NCBI GenBank assembly: GCA_014239265.1
Contig: JAAZZH010000005.1
Location: forward strand, 1-64,000
DNA: 64,000 nucleotides
Reading direction: 5' to 3'
DNA from: Actinomycetota bacterium
GTDB taxonomy: Bacteria; Actinomycetota; Acidimicrobiia; Actinomarinales; Actinomarinaceae
Shown here: piece after piece, positions 54,160-64,000 of the stretch
Layout: the number at the start of each line of letters is the position of its first letter
Position numbering within the stretch: the first letter of the stretch is position 1
Translations under genes and position numbers: made by a program
Notes under the pieces: model-generated
Database searches by the model: none
Told to the model about the DNA's origin: nothing
The model's input: the letters and a program-made list of their open reading frames with translations, nothing else

Positions 54160-54422
54160 CTTGCCCTCTCAATTACTTCAGTGACTCTCCATCTTTTGGT
54201 CTTAGAGATTGGTTTTGTCTCCATAATTTTCACTGTGTCGCCCATTTTTGCTTCAAAACTTTCATCATGAACATGAAGCTTTCTAGTTTTTTTAACAATC
54301 TTTCCATATTTTGGATGAGGATACTGTAGCTCGATAGCTACGGTAACTGTATTTTGTCTTTTATCTGAGACAACTACACCAGTTTTAACTTTTCTTGACG
54401 ATCTTTCTATTTGGTCACTCAT
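54156..54422 (-). CDS. rpsQ: 30S ribosomal protein S17
   Basis: The 88-residue OB-fold S17 shows [38 protein letters not shown] and [20 protein letters not shown]. It is a primary 16S rRNA-binding protein. It overlaps rpmC by 8 nt. Confidence 0.97.
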   Translation of the reverse strand: MSDQIERSSRKVKTGVVVSDKRQNTVTVAIELQYPHPKYGKIVKKTRKLHVHDESFEAKMGDTVKIMETKPISKTKRWRVTEVIERAR

Positions 54423-54633
54423 TATTATCAGCCTTCATCATATCTTCTCTTTTTTTTTGGTTTAAAACTGTGTTTGCTTGTGCAATTTGTTTTTTAATTT
54501 TTTTAAATATAGAAGTGTCCTCAATCTGACTTGTTGCCAAAGAAAATCTTGATTCCATTAGTTCTTTTTTTAATTCAGATACTTTAGTCTCAAGCTCCGA
54601 AATAGACAGTTCTCTTAGGTCGTTTATGCTCAT
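54415..54633 (-). CDS. rpmC: 50S ribosomal protein L29
   Basis: The 72-residue helical hairpin protein sits near the exit tunnel. [29 protein letters not shown] and the Gln-rich second helix ([20 protein letters not shown]) match L29. It overlaps rplP by 4 nt. Confidence 0.95.
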   Translation of the reverse strand: MSINDLRELSISELETKVSELKKELMESRFSLATSQIEDTSIFKKIKKQIAQANTVLNQKKREDMMKADNNE

Positions 54634-55040
54634 GTGTGCCTCATAACAAATTTTGTACTTATTGGTAATTTATGTCCTGCTTTTCTAAAAGCTTCTCTTG
54701 CAACTTCCTCGGAAACACCAGAAATCTCGAACATTATTCTTCCGGGCTTAACAACAGCTACGTAGTATTCAACAGCTCCTTTTCCAGAACCCATTCTTAC
54801 TTCTGCAGGTTTTGTGGTTATAGGTTTATGAGGAAATATATTTATCCAAACTTTACCTTTTCTTTGCATGGTACGAGTAATTGTTATTCTTGCAGCTTCA
54901 ATTTGACGTCCAGTAATGTAAGAAGTTTCTATAGCTTGTAAACCAAAGTCCCCAAAATGAACTTCTGTTCCACCTTTGGACATGCCTTTTCTTCTCCCTC
55001 TATGGGATTTTCTATACTTTGTTTTTTTAGGCATTAACAT
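54630..55040 (-). CDS. rplP: 50S ribosomal protein L16
   Basis: The 136-residue L16 starts with the usual [16 protein letters not shown] and contains [32 protein letters not shown] and the C-terminal [10 protein letters not shown]. It lies near the A site and 5S rRNA. Confidence 0.98.
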   Translation of the reverse strand: MLMPKKTKYRKSHRGRRKGMSKGGTEVHFGDFGLQAIETSYITGRQIEAARITITRTMQRKGKVWINIFPHKPITTKPAEVRMGSGKGAVEYYVAVVKPGRIMFEISGVSEEVAREAFRKAGHKLPISTKFVMRHT

Positions 55041-55043
55041 AAA

Positions 55044-55934
55044 CTATTCTTCTTCCAATATTGATTTTTCTTCTTCAAATTGTTCTTGTGCTTTTACGGG
55101 AGTTATTTTTTTGCCGCCTCCAGCTTCCACTATTTTAGAAGTTTGTTCTCCAGCTTTTTTACCGCCTCCAGCTTCAAGGATTCTTGACTCTTTTGCTTCT
55201 CCTACCGCAGCTTCGACTCTTGATTTTACAGATTTAACTCTTCCGCTTGCTGGACCTCCACTAGCTAAAGATGCTTCCGCAGCAATTTTTTCTTGATGTA
55301 ATTTATTTGTTGCCACTACATCACCTTTGTAAACCCACACTTTTACACCTATAGCTCCAACTGTTGTATGAGCTGCTGCTCTACCAAAATCTATATCTGC
55401 TCGGAGTGTGTGTAGAGGTACTCTTCCTTCACGGTACCATTCCCTTCTACCCATTTCTGCTCCACCTAAGCGACCAGAACATTCCACTCTAACTCCTTCT
55501 GCTCCCGCCTTTAATGCAGATCCTACTGCTCTTTTCATAGCTCTCCTGAAAGCAACCCTATTTTCTAACTGATCAGCTACAGCTCGAGCTAAAAGCTGAG
55601 CATCTAATTCAGCTTCCCTAACTTCAATGATATTAAGTTTTACTGGTTGGCTTGTGAGTTCTTCAAGACCTTTTCTTAAACGATCTGCTTCAGCACCTTT
55701 TCTACCTATTACAACTCCTGGACGTGCAGTATGGATATCTACTTGAACTTTATCTCTAGTTCTTTCAATATCAATTCTTGAGAGAGCACCTTTTAAAAGC
55801 TCTGCTGTTAAAAATTCTCTAATTCTGTAATCTTGATTTACTAGTTTCGTATAGTCTTTATCGCTAAACCATCTAGATTTCCAATCATTGACTATTCCTA
55901 TCCTAAATGCATATGGATGTGTTTTTTGACCCAT
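55044..55934 (-). CDS. rpsC: 30S ribosomal protein S3 with extended C-terminus
   Basis: S3 carries a KH domain ([25 protein letters not shown]) and the C-terminal domain with [34 protein letters not shown]. The conserved part ends near residue 215. A further 80 or so residues are low-complexity, Lys/Glu/Gly/Ala-rich, and include two copies of a (I)(L/V)EAGGGKK motif. Extended S3 tails are common in Actinobacteria; total length is 296 residues. Confidence 0.96.
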   Translation of the reverse strand: MGQKTHPYAFRIGIVNDWKSRWFSDKDYTKLVNQDYRIREFLTAELLKGALSRIDIERTRDKVQVDIHTARPGVVIGRKGAEADRLRKGLEELTSQPVKLNIIEVREAELDAQLLARAVADQLENRVAFRRAMKRAVGSALKAGAEGVRVECSGRLGGAEMGRREWYREGRVPLHTLRADIDFGRAAAHTTVGAIGVKVWVYKGDVVATNKLHQEKIAAEASLASGGPASGRVKSVKSRVEAAVGEAKESRILEAGGGKKAGEQTSKIVEAGGGKKITPVKAQEQFEEEKSILEEE

Positions 55935-55936
55935 CG

Positions 55937-56284
55937 TTATCCCTCTACACTTTCTAATTCAATTAATATGTGGGAAGTTCTTTTATTAATTCTTCCAGCA
56001 CTTCCTCTAGCTCTAGGTCTAAATCTTTTTAAAGTTGGCCCTTCATCTGCAATGGCTTTTGTAATTTCTAGATTTGCGGATGACATGCCAAAATTATTTT
56101 CAGCATTAGCAATTGCGCTTTCTAAGAGCTGTTTAATATCTGTTGCGGCTTTTCTTTTTGTAAAAGTCAATATGTTGAGTGCTTCATTAACATTCAATCC
56201 TCTTATGAGATTCAAAACTAATCTCACTTTGTATGGAGATTGTCTAATATACTTACTTTTTGCTGTAACTGTTTGTTTTTCCAT
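55937..56284 (-). CDS. rplV: 50S ribosomal protein L22
   Basis: The 115-residue L22 has [26 protein letters not shown] and the beta-hairpin [20 protein letters not shown] that lines the exit tunnel, the site of macrolide-resistance changes elsewhere. It lies 1 base from rpsS and 2 bp from rpsC. Confidence 0.97.
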   Translation of the reverse strand: MEKQTVTAKSKYIRQSPYKVRLVLNLIRGLNVNEALNILTFTKRKAATDIKQLLESAIANAENNFGMSSANLEITKAIADEGPTLKRFRPRARGSAGRINKRTSHILIELESVEG

Positions 56285-56547
56285 TAGTTTTGTCCCGGAT
56301 GACCTTTAAAGGTACGTGTTGGAGAAAACTCTCCAAGTTTGTGACCAACCATTGCCTCAGTAATAAATATAGGAAGGTGTTGCCTTCCATTATGGACTGC
56401 TATTGTCAATCCAACCATTTCAGGAACTACTGTTGACCTTCTACTCCAAGTCTTGATTACTGTTTTGTTACCACTATTTTTTGCATCCTCTACTTTTGAA
56501 AGTAAATGATCGTCAACAAATGGCCCTTTTCTCAAACTTCTTGACAT
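56284..56547 (-). CDS. rpsS: 30S ribosomal protein S19
   Basis: The 87-residue S19 shows [43 protein letters not shown] and [18 protein letters not shown]. It sits in the 30S head near the A site. Confidence 0.98.
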   Translation of the reverse strand: MSRSLRKGPFVDDHLLSKVEDAKNSGNKTVIKTWSRRSTVVPEMVGLTIAVHNGRQHLPIFITEAMVGHKLGEFSPTRTFKGHPGQN

Positions 56548-56549
56548 AA

Positions 56550-57383
56550 TTAACCTCTACCCTTTTGGGATCGTCCTCTAATAATTGATTTGTTACTATA
56601 TTTCTTTTTATTTCTAGTCTTTTTCTCTGGCTTACCCCAAGGGCTCACAGGAGTTCTACCTCCAGATGATTTACCTTCTCCACCACCAAGTGGGTGATCA
56701 ACTGGGTTCATTGCAACACCTCGAGTTTGGGGTCTAACACCCTTCCATCTTTTACGTCCTGCTTTTCCAAGTTTTGTTAATTCTGCTTCAGCATTACCTA
56801 CAGTTCCAATTGTTGCCCTGCAATCCATGGAAACAGTTCTCATTTCGCCAGAAGGTAGTCTTAAAAGTGCTAATCCTCCCTCTTTGCTCATAAGCTGTAC
56901 AGATGAACCTGCTGATCTTGCCATTTTTGCGCCACCTGCGGGTCTTAGTTCGACATTATGGACAAATGTTCCTGCTGGAATATTTCTAAGTGGAAGACAA
57001 TTACCATCTTTTATGTCAGCTTTTGGACCTGAAATTATTTCTGCTCCAGGAAGAATTCCATCTGGTGCAATAATGTATGCTTTTTCTCCATCAACATAGT
57101 GAAGAAGAGCTATACGGGCATTTCTATTTGGATCATATTCAATCGCTGCTACTTTTGCAGGTATATTATCTTTTGTTCGCTTGAAATCTATAATTCTGTA
57201 TTTTCTTTTGTGCCCTCCACCACGATGCCTCGAGGTAATTCTACCTTTATTATTTCTACCACCGGATGAATTTTTAGATTGAAGTAATGACTTTTCTGGT
57301 TTACTTTTTGTAATTTCTTTAAAGTCTCCCGATACTTGTCCTCTCATTCCAGGTGTTACTGGTCTAATTTTCTTTTGACCCAT
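56550..57383 (-). CDS. rplB: 50S ribosomal protein L2
   Basis: The 277-residue L2 is near the peptidyl-transferase centre. [23 protein letters not shown], the [24 protein letters not shown] region and [23 protein letters not shown] (containing the functionally important His) are present. Confidence 0.98.
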   Translation of the reverse strand: MGQKKIRPVTPGMRGQVSGDFKEITKSKPEKSLLQSKNSSGGRNNKGRITSRHRGGGHKRKYRIIDFKRTKDNIPAKVAAIEYDPNRNARIALLHYVDGEKAYIIAPDGILPGAEIISGPKADIKDGNCLPLRNIPAGTFVHNVELRPAGGAKMARSAGSSVQLMSKEGGLALLRLPSGEMRTVSMDCRATIGTVGNAEAELTKLGKAGRKRWKGVRPQTRGVAMNPVDHPLGGGEGKSSGGRTPVSPWGKPEKKTRNKKKYSNKSIIRGRSQKGRG

Positions 57384-57386
57384 AAC

Positions 57387-57674
57387 CTATACCCCAAATG
57401 CCTCAATAGTATCTCCCTCTTGAAGGGTGATTATTGCAATCTTCTTTGTACTTTGTTGACCTAAGATATAGCCAAATCTTTTTTTCTTGCCTTTTCTATA
57501 CATTGTATTAACTGACAACACTTCGACATCAAATAGCTCTTGGGCAGCTCTTTTTATTTCAGGCTTATTAGCATCTGAATGAACAAAAAAAGTGTAAGCA
57601 TTAGAATCTGAAATTCTGTCATATGACTTTTCAGATATTACAGGCGAAATTAGTACATCTTCTAAATACTTCAT
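57387..57674 (-). CDS. rplW: 50S ribosomal protein L23
   Basis: The 95-residue L23 forms the docking site for SRP and trigger factor at the tunnel exit. VLISPVISEKSYDRI, YTFFVHSDANKPEIKRAAQELF and VNTMYRKGKKKRFG are typical. It overlaps rplD by 4 nt. Confidence 0.96.
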   Translation of the reverse strand: MKYLEDVLISPVISEKSYDRISDSNAYTFFVHSDANKPEIKRAAQELFDVEVLSVNTMYRKGKKKRFGYILGQQSTKKIAIITLQEGDTIEAFGV

Positions 57675-58294
57675 TTAACTTCTCCTGTTAAGTAATCCAT
57701 TGCGTTTTTTGATAGAACTGTATTATCTGTTGAGACGACGTCATAAGTAGAAAGTTTTTTTACAGAAACTATTCTTGAGTTTTCTAGGTTCCTAAATGAT
57801 TTTATTAAATTGTCATCACCTTCGCCGTAAACAAATATAAATGACCGTTTTATATTAAATTCACTTAATACTGTAGAAGCTAACTTTGTAGAGGGTACGT
57901 CTACCGATTGACCATCAATGACAAATAAAGCTTCCTCTTTTATCCTTTGAGAAATTGCCATATTTAATGATTTCTTTTTCATTTTTTTTGGAGTTCTGTC
58001 AAGGTACACTCTTCCACCTGGACCATGTGCAATACCTCCACCAACAAACTGTGGCGAACGTAAAGAACCCTGTCTTGCTCTACCTGTTCCTTTTTGTGCC
58101 CAAGGTTTTGCACCTGTTCCTGAAACTTGTGATCTTGTTTTCACAGAAGCTGTGTTATTTCTATAATTTGTTCTATTTGATTTTACAACTTGATGTAAGA
58201 GTCCAATATTGATATCCTCAATTACTTCAAAATTAAATTGACTCTTAGTGACTTTATTGTCAGCTGTATTATAAGTTTCTAGTTTGATACTCAT
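57671..58294 (-). CDS. rplD: 50S ribosomal protein L4
   Basis: The 207-residue L4 contains the tunnel loop (KPWAQKGTGRARQGSLRSPQFVGGGIAHGP). In E. coli L4 represses the S10 operon by attenuation, which is relevant to the terminator hairpin seen just before rpsJ here. It overlaps rplC by one base. Confidence 0.97.
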   Translation of the reverse strand: MSIKLETYNTADNKVTKSQFNFEVIEDINIGLLHQVVKSNRTNYRNNTASVKTRSQVSGTGAKPWAQKGTGRARQGSLRSPQFVGGGIAHGPGGRVYLDRTPKKMKKKSLNMAISQRIKEEALFVIDGQSVDVPSTKLASTVLSEFNIKRSFIFVYGEGDDNLIKSFRNLENSRIVSVKKLSTYDVVSTDNTVLSKNAMDYLTGEVK

Positions 58295-58923
58295 TATGAA
58301 ACCTTAACTGCTGACTGAATTTGGACTATATTTCCTTTTTTACCCGGAACTGGTCCATTAACTAAAATATAGTTTTTTTCTGCATTGATTTCAACAATAG
58401 TTACAGATTGGATAGTCTTTTTTTGGTTACCCATTCTACCAGCCATTTTTTGACCTTTGAAAACATGTCCTGGGTATGAGGCATTACCAATTGAACCCCC
58501 GGCTCTATGCACCTTATGAACACCATGACTAGCTTTTTGTCCGGAAAAGTTATGACGTTTCATTACACCTGTAAAGCCGTGGCCTTTTGAAAATCCTGTT
58601 ATATCAATTTTTTGTCCTACTTCAAAATACTCGCTTACATTTAATTCTGTTCCAGATTTAATTTTAGAATCTTCATCAAGAGGAACTTCATAAAGACATT
58701 CTCCTGGTTCGACTTTGTATTTGTCGTAATGTTGTTTAGTTGGTCTGTTGGCTTTTTTGTTAGACCCTATTGTTAGCTGAGCTGCAGAGTAACCATCTTT
58801 TTCAGCTGATTTAATCTGTACTACTCTACACCCTGAAATGTCTAATACTGTTACACCTTTTGCATTTGACTCTTCATCAAATATTTGAGTCATACCTACT
58901 TTTTTAGCGATTAATGTTTTCAT
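58294..58923 (-). CDS. rplC: 50S ribosomal protein L3
   Basis: The 209-residue L3 has the N-terminal [40 protein letters not shown] and [22 protein letters not shown] (containing the methylated Gln site in other species). It starts 50S assembly together with L24. It overlaps rpsJ by 4 nt. Confidence 0.98.
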   Translation of the reverse strand: MKTLIAKKVGMTQIFDEESNAKGVTVLDISGCRVVQIKSAEKDGYSAAQLTIGSNKKANRPTKQHYDKYKVEPGECLYEVPLDEDSKIKSGTELNVSEYFEVGQKIDITGFSKGHGFTGVMKRHNFSGQKASHGVHKVHRAGGSIGNASYPGHVFKGQKMAGRMGNQKKTIQSVTIVEINAEKNYILVNGPVPGKKGNIVQIQSAVKVS

Positions 58924-59234
58924 AACTTAATCTCTACTTCTACACCGGCCGGTAAATCAAGTCTCATTAATGAATCTACAGTTTTTGGAGTAGGTTCAAT
59001 AATGTCAATAAGTCTCTTATGAATCCTCATTTCAAAATGTTCTCTTGATTTTTTAAAAACATGTGGTGATCTTATTACACAATATCTGTGTATTTGAGTA
59101 GGTAGAGGAATTGGACCCTTTACTTTTGCTTGAGTCTTAATAACAGTTTCTGCAATTTTACGTGCAGACTCATCAACAACGTAGTTGTCATAAGCCTTTA
59201 ATTTTATTCTTATTTGCTGTTGTTGCTTTGCCAT
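58920..59234 (-). CDS. rpsJ: 30S ribosomal protein S10
   Basis: This is S10, also known as NusE in antitermination. [59 protein letters not shown] and the [11 protein letters not shown] ending match the family. The ATG at 59234 ([11 protein letters not shown]) is used; the track start runs into the terminator hairpin. Length is 104 residues. GAGGAAGAA directly precedes it. Confidence 0.96.
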   Translation of the reverse strand: MAKQQQQIRIKLKAYDNYVVDESARKIAETVIKTQAKVKGPIPLPTQIHRYCVIRSPHVFKKSREHFEMRIHKRLIDIIEPTPKTVDSLMRLDLPAGVEVEIKL

Positions 59235-59240
59235 TTCTTC

Positions 59241-59278
59241 CTCAAAAAAAACCGGGAGCAAGTAGTCTACCCCCGGTT
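59241..59278 (-). terminator. Terminator/attenuator between tuf and rpsJ
   Basis: On the minus strand AACCGGG and CCCGGTT form a 7-bp stem around a 15-nt loop, followed by a T-run that merges into the rpsJ Shine-Dalgarno (GAGGAAG). It terminates tuf transcripts and may regulate entry into the S10 operon. Confidence 0.78.
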
Positions 59279-59286
59279 GATTTTTA

Positions 59287-60471
59287 TTACTCTATAACTT
59301 TTGTTACTTGTCCTGCTCCTACAGTTCTGCCACCTTCACGGATAGCAAACTTCACTCCTTCTTCCATCGCAATTGGGGAGATTAGTTCAACTGTTACGGA
59401 GACGTTGTCACCAGGCATTACCATTTCGGTACCCTCTGGGAGACTAACTTCACCGGTTACATCAGTAGTTCTAAAATAGAACTGCGGTCTGTATCCTTTG
59501 AAAAATGGATTGTGACGTCCACCTTCTTCTTTTGTCAAGACGTATACTTCACCCTCAAATTTTGTATGAGGTGTAATTGAACCTGGTTTTGCGATAACCT
59601 GTCCTCTTTCAACATCTTCTTTATCGATACCTCTTAAAAGTAGACCAACGTTATCTCCAGCTCTACCTTCATCAAGTAGTTTTCTGAACATTTCAACACC
59701 AGTACACACTGATTTTTGAGTATCTCTAATACCAATAATTTCAACTTCTTCGTTTACATTAACGATTCCTTGTTCGATTCTTCCAGTAACAACTGTACCT
59801 CGACCTGTAATAGAGAATACGTCCTCTACAGGCATTAGGAATGGTTTATCAACGATTCTTGTTGGTTCCTCGATATAATTATCAACTTGCTCCATCATTT
59901 CTAAGACAGCTTTCACACCAGCTTCATCACCCTCAAGTGCTGCTAATGCTGAACCTCTGACTACTGGAACGTCGTCTCCAGGAAAATCATATGCTGAAAG
60001 AAGTTCTCTTACTTCCATTTCAACTAGGTCAAGAAGTTCCTCGTCATCAACTTGATCAACTTTATTAAGGAATACTGCTATTGCTGGTACTCCAACTTGT
60101 CTTGCCAAAAGAACATGTTCTCTTGTCTGAGGCATTGGACCATCAGCTGCTGATACAACTAATATTGCACCATCAACTTGTGCTGCACCTGTAATCATAT
60201 TTTTTACATAGTCAGCGTGACCAGGCATGTCCACATGAGCATAATGTCTATTCTCAGTCTCATACTCTACGTGAGCAATCTGAATTGTGATTCCTCTTTC
60301 CCTCTCTTCAGGGGCTTTATCTATATCTTCAAAAGCTGTCGCGTCACCATCACCGGCTTCAGCTAAAACTTTTGTTATTGCGGCCGTCAATGTGGTTTTA
60401 CCATGGTCAATGTGGCCCATTGTACCGATGTTCACATGAGGCTTGCTGCGGTCAAATTTTTCCTTTGACAT
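59287..60471 (-). CDS. tuf: Elongation factor Tu
   Basis: The 394-residue GTPase delivers aminoacyl-tRNA. G1 is [11 protein letters not shown]3 is [12 protein letters not shown] (most species have DCPGHADY or DAPGHADY) and G4 is NKVDQ. The effector region [13 protein letters not shown] and the beta-barrel domains with [13 protein letters not shown] are complete. A strong Shine-Dalgarno (AAGGAG) precedes the ATG. A weak hairpin (AGCTTG/CAAGCT) separates it from fusA. Confidence 0.98.
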   Translation of the reverse strand: MSKEKFDRSKPHVNIGTMGHIDHGKTTLTAAITKVLAEAGDGDATAFEDIDKAPEERERGITIQIAHVEYETENRHYAHVDMPGHADYVKNMITGAAQVDGAILVVSAADGPMPQTREHVLLARQVGVPAIAVFLNKVDQVDDEELLDLVEMEVRELLSAYDFPGDDVPVVRGSALAALEGDEAGVKAVLEMMEQVDNYIEEPTRIVDKPFLMPVEDVFSITGRGTVVTGRIEQGIVNVNEEVEIIGIRDTQKSVCTGVEMFRKLLDEGRAGDNVGLLLRGIDKEDVERGQVIAKPGSITPHTKFEGEVYVLTKEEGGRHNPFFKGYRPQFYFRTTDVTGEVSLPEGTEMVMPGDNVSVTVELISPIAMEEGVKFAIREGGRTVGAGQVTKVIE

Positions 60472-60512
60472 ATTTTTCTCCTTTTTTAAAAAACCTTAGC
60501 TTGAAAACAAGC

Positions 60513-62603
60513 TTAGACTTCAACCTCTACTCCACGAATACTCGCAGTTATCTCCTTAGTTATTGCGTCGGGGACGTCTTCATAACTATCAAACTGCATC
60601 GTAAATGTTGCACGGCCTTGAGTTCTTGAACGCAAATCAGTTGCGTACCCAAACATCTCTGAAAGTGGAACAGTAGCGTTGATGACCTTTGCAGATCCTC
60701 TTTGTCCCATCTCAGCAATCTTTCCTCTTCTTGAGGATAGATCTCCGACAACATCTCCCATAAAATCTTCTGGTGTCACTACTTCTACTTCCATAACTGG
60801 TTCAAGTAGTTTAATTCCAGCTTTTTTAGCCCCATCTTTTAGAGCCATCGATCCAGCAATTTTAAATGCCATTTCCGAAGAGTCAACATCATGGTAGCTT
60901 CCATCAATTAATGTTGCTTTAATATTTTCAAGTGGATAACCAGCTAAAACTCCAGATTCCATTGCTGCTTCAACCCCAGCATTTACAGATGGTATATACT
61001 CTCTTGGAATCCTTCCACTCTTAATTAGGTCTACAAATTCGTAACCTTCTTTTATCGGCTCAAGTTCCATAACTACGTGGCCATACTGACCTCTACCACC
61101 ACTTTGGCGAATGTATTTTGCTTCTATCTTTACTTCTTTTTTAAGAGCCTCACGATATGCAACTTGTGGCTTGCCAATGTTAGCTTCTACTCTAAATTCT
61201 CTTTTTAATCTATCTACAAGAATATCTAAGTGTAATTCACCCATTCCTGAAATAATTGTTTGACCAGTTTCTTCATCAGACTGGACTACAAATGTAGGAT
61301 CTTCTTCTGCAAGTTTTTGTAATCCCTCAGAAAGTTTTTCTTCATCAACTCTAGATTTTGGTTCAATTGCAACAGAAATTACTGGTTCTGGAAATGTCAT
61401 CGACTCCAGCTGTATTGGATTTGAAGAGTCAGCAAGTGTATCTCCTGTTTTAGCATTTTTAAGTCCCACTCCTGCGACAATATCTCCAGTCGAAATAGCA
61501 TCGATATCTTCTCTACTATTTGAATGCATTCTTAAAATTCTTCCAAGTCTTTCATCTTTGCCTGTAGTTGTATTTACAACTTTGTCACCTTTTTTAAGTG
61601 TCCCTGAATAAACCCTAAAGTAGGTTAATTTTCCAACATGAGGGTCACTTACAACCTTAAAAGCAAGAGCAGAAAATGGTTCTTCATCAGAGTGTTCTCT
61701 AACTATTTCATTCTCTTCATCTCCCGGTTTAAAACCAGTTGTAGGTTCAATGTCAAGTGGAGATGGAAGGTAATCTATTACAGCATTAAGAAGTAACTGT
61801 ACACCTTTATTTTTAAATGCACTTCCAGCAAGAACTGGGACAAAGAGACCTTCTAGTGTACCTTTTCTAATAGCTTTCTTGATTTCTTCTACGGTTAGCT
61901 CTTCCTCGCCTAAATATTTTTCAAGAACTTCATCATCTGCCTCAGCAATAACGTCTAATAATTCTTGTCTTTTTTCATTTGCCTCATCGAGCATATCTTC
62001 AGCAATATCACTTATATCCCACTCAGATCCGTCATCTTTAGACCAAGTATGTGATTTCATTTCCACTAAATCGACTACACCAACAAAATTTTCTTCAGCT
62101 CCAATAGGAATATGTAAAACTGCTGGTTTAGCTTCTAGTCTTTCAACGATAGATTGCACGTCAAAATCAAAGTCTGCACCTGTTCTATCTAGTTTATTAA
62201 CAAAGCAAATTCTTGGAACGTTGTATTTGTCTGCTTGTCTCCATACTGTTTCAGATTGAGGCTCTACCCCAGCTACTCCATCAAATACTGCAACTGCTCC
62301 ATCTAAAACTCTAAGTGATCTTTCTACCTCTACTGTGAAGTCAACGTGACCTGGTGTGTCAATAATATTAATTGTGTGACCTTCCCACTCACATGTGGTT
62401 GCAGCCGAGGTGATTGTAATGCCTCTTTCCTGCTCTTGCTCCATCCAGTCCATAACCGCAGCTCCGTCATGAACTTCACCAATCTTGTATGTTTTACCGG
62501 TGTAGTACAAGACTCTTTCAGTAAGAGTTGTTTTTCCTGCATCAATATGAGCCATTATTCCAATGTTTCTAAGTTGTTTTAAATCTATAGCTCTTTCTGA
62601 CAT
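60513..62603 (-). CDS. fusA: Elongation factor G
   Basis: The 696-residue translocase has G1 [20 protein letters not shown]3 [16 protein letters not shown] and G4 [22 protein letters not shown] marks domain IV. The ATG at 62603 ([11 protein letters not shown]) is preferred over GTG at 62612, because AGGTGG lies 5 nt ahead of it. It follows rpsG by 2 bp in the classical str order rpsL-rpsG-fusA-tuf. Confidence 0.98.
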   Translation of the reverse strand: MSERAIDLKQLRNIGIMAHIDAGKTTLTERVLYYTGKTYKIGEVHDGAAVMDWMEQEQERGITITSAATTCEWEGHTINIIDTPGHVDFTVEVERSLRVLDGAVAVFDGVAGVEPQSETVWRQADKYNVPRICFVNKLDRTGADFDFDVQSIVERLEAKPAVLHIPIGAEENFVGVVDLVEMKSHTWSKDDGSEWDISDIAEDMLDEANEKRQELLDVIAEADDEVLEKYLGEEELTVEEIKKAIRKGTLEGLFVPVLAGSAFKNKGVQLLLNAVIDYLPSPLDIEPTTGFKPGDEENEIVREHSDEEPFSALAFKVVSDPHVGKLTYFRVYSGTLKKGDKVVNTTTGKDERLGRILRMHSNSREDIDAISTGDIVAGVGLKNAKTGDTLADSSNPIQLESMTFPEPVISVAIEPKSRVDEEKLSEGLQKLAEEDPTFVVQSDEETGQTIISGMGELHLDILVDRLKREFRVEANIGKPQVAYREALKKEVKIEAKYIRQSGGRGQYGHVVMELEPIKEGYEFVDLIKSGRIPREYIPSVNAGVEAAMESGVLAGYPLENIKATLIDGSYHDVDSSEMAFKIAGSMALKDGAKKAGIKLLEPVMEVEVVTPEDFMGDVVGDLSSRRGKIAEMGQRGSAKVINATVPLSEMFGYATDLRSRTQGRATFTMQFDSYEDVPDAITKEITASIRGVEVEV

Positions 62604-62605
62604 CT

Positions 62606-63073
62606 TTACCACCTATAGTGAGCAAAAGCTCTATTTGATTCGGCCATTTTGTGAACATCTTCCCTTTTCTTGACGGATGCTCCTGTATTTTTACTTGCAT
62701 CAAGAATTTCTCTGCCTAAACGTTCAGCCATTGTTTTTTCTCCTCTTTTTCTTGAGGCTGCAACCATCCACCTGATTGCTAGTGTTGTACTTCTTCTATG
62801 TGGGACTTCCATTGGTACCTGATAGTTAGTTCCACCAACTCGTCTTGATTTTGTTTCAACTTGGGGTTTTACGTTTTCAAAAGCTTCTTTTAATACGGCT
62901 AGTGGATCTCCTCCAACTTGTTTTTCAACTAACTCAAGAGCACTGTAGACAATGTTCCTAGCTGTATCTTTTCTTCCATCTAATAAAATTTGATTCGTGA
63001 GTTGAGATACCAAAACACTGTTGAATAAAGGGTCAGGTTCTGGTTTACGTTTAAGTGATGGTCCTCTTCTCAT
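62606..63073 (-). CDS. rpsG: 30S ribosomal protein S7
   Basis: The 155-residue S7 starts assembly of the 30S head. [39 protein letters not shown] and the C-terminal AFAHYRW are typical. It lies 2 bp from both rpsL and fusA. Confidence 0.98.
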   Translation of the reverse strand: MRRGPSLKRKPEPDPLFNSVLVSQLTNQILLDGRKDTARNIVYSALELVEKQVGGDPLAVLKEAFENVKPQVETKSRRVGGTNYQVPMEVPHRRSTTLAIRWMVAASRKRGEKTMAERLGREILDASKNTGASVKKREDVHKMAESNRAFAHYRW

Positions 63074-63075
63074 GA

Positions 63076-63444
63076 TTAACCTTTTTTACTTCCATATCTT
63101 GATCTAGCTTGTTTTCTATCAGTCACACCGGAAGTATCTAATGCTCCTCTTATGACTTTATACCTCACGCCAGGAAGGTCTTTAACTCTACCACCTCTTA
63201 CTAATACAATTGAATGCTCTTGAAGGTTATGTCCTTCACCAGGTATGTATGCGGTAACTTCTGTACCAGTAGATAATCTAACTCTACAAACTTTTCTTAA
63301 AGCAGAGTTTGGTTTCTTAGGTGTAACTGTATACACACGAGTACAAACCCCTCTTCGTTGAGGTGAACCTTTTAGGCCAGGTGTCTTTTCTTTAGACACT
63401 TTAGACTTGCGTCCTTTTCTGACTAACTGTTGCGTAGTAGGCAT
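63076..63444 (-). CDS. rpsL: 30S ribosomal protein S12
   Basis: The 122-residue decoding-centre protein has [19 protein letters not shown] and [27 protein letters not shown], the two loops where streptomycin-resistance changes occur. The Lys residues at both sites are wild type, so no such resistance allele is seen. It is the first gene of the str operon. Confidence 0.98.
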   Translation of the reverse strand: MPTTQQLVRKGRKSKVSKEKTPGLKGSPQRRGVCTRVYTVTPKKPNSALRKVCRVRLSTGTEVTAYIPGEGHNLQEHSIVLVRGGRVKDLPGVRYKVIRGALDTSGVTDRKQARSRYGSKKG

Positions 63445-63487
63445 TAATTTTCCAATCTAAATAGTGTTATTGACTTACCGAGAAAGA

Positions 63488-63516
63488 AGTATATGAGAGT
63501 TTTGAACTTACAACAA
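63488..63516 (-). promoter_or_regulatory. Promoter of the str operon (rpsL-rpsG-fusA-tuf)
   Basis: TTGTTG and TATACT are separated by exactly 17 bp in the gap between rpoC and rpsL. A leader of about 37 nt follows before the rpsL ATG. I saw no terminator hairpin after rpoC, so read-through is possible. Confidence 0.6.
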
Positions 63517-63534
63517 CCAAAAATTTATAAGTTT

Positions 63535-64000
<466 letters not shown>

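Noticed and set aside
55044-55290. Direct repeats in the rpsC tail as a mobile element or CRISPR-like array
   Set aside because: There are only two short imperfect copies in frame within a coding region, consistent with a low-complexity protein tail.
60498-60513. AGCTTG/CAAGCT hairpin between fusA and tuf as a terminator
   Set aside because: The stem is only 6 bp with A-T pairs, the T-run begins 4 nt later, and fusA-tuf co-transcription is normal. At most it is a processing or weak pause site.

Overview
The window comes from an AT-rich, tightly packed bacterial genome. A WhiB-family regulator and a DUF2342-type protein, both characteristic of Actinomycetota, together with the rplM-rpsI-glmM gene order, point to a low-GC actinobacterium. 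Marine Ca. Actinomarina-like lineages are the best guess; this is an inference, because no 16S rRNA or tRNA gene is present. No stretch over 300 bases lacks a gene. The longest non-coding gap, 40736-40938, holds a glmS ribozyme. I saw no tRNA, IS element, prophage or CRISPR array.

Layout. 1-4422: ABC-transporter ATPases (livG partial, livF), an HtrA-like protease, a DUF2342 protein, an AhpE-like peroxiredoxin and whiB. 4546-12741: an energy block with sdhCDAB plus a small SCP2-like gene, then hup, mdh, icd and sucDC on the other strand. 12794-24947: mixed single genes (pcrA, trpS, EamA permease, NUDIX, YceI, YczE, plsC, FMN reductase, csaA, a membrane thioredoxin with an in-frame UGA, a Fur-family regulator, an ECF transporter pair, an HSL-type hydrolase and an S51-like fusion protein). 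24934-33236: a nine-gene shikimate/Phe/Tyr operon, with aroH upstream. 33302-35239: groEL and groES. 35316-42243: tsaD-rimI-tsaB-tsaE-alr-glmS, the glmS ribozyme and glmM. 42251-63444: a long ribosomal block (rpsI-rplM, truA, alpha, spc, S10 and str groups, with map, adk, secY, tuf and fusA). 63535-64000: the 3' end of rpoC, with a one-base frameshift.

Three regulatory or recoding signals stand out. (1) The aro operon has a classical attenuator: a promoter, a 14-codon leader peptide containing Phe-Phe-Tyr-Phe, and a terminator hairpin just before the aroF ribosome-binding site. (2) glmS is preceded by a recognisable glmS ribozyme, whose predicted 5' transcript end is complementary to a segment just upstream of the glmS Shine-Dalgarno. 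(3) A membrane-anchored thioredoxin-like gene reads through UGA exactly at the first position of the CxxC motif (UxxC), with a SECIS-like hairpin downstream. It is a strong selenoprotein candidate.

Two further patterns recur. Many genes have a -10 hexamer ending 6-7 nt before the start codon and no Shine-Dalgarno, which suggests leaderless mRNAs. At two divergent gene pairs the -10 boxes of the two strands overlap. A perfect 7-1-7 palindrome between the Fur-family gene and the ECF transporter looks like that regulator's operator. All assignments are from reading the sequence; no search was run.
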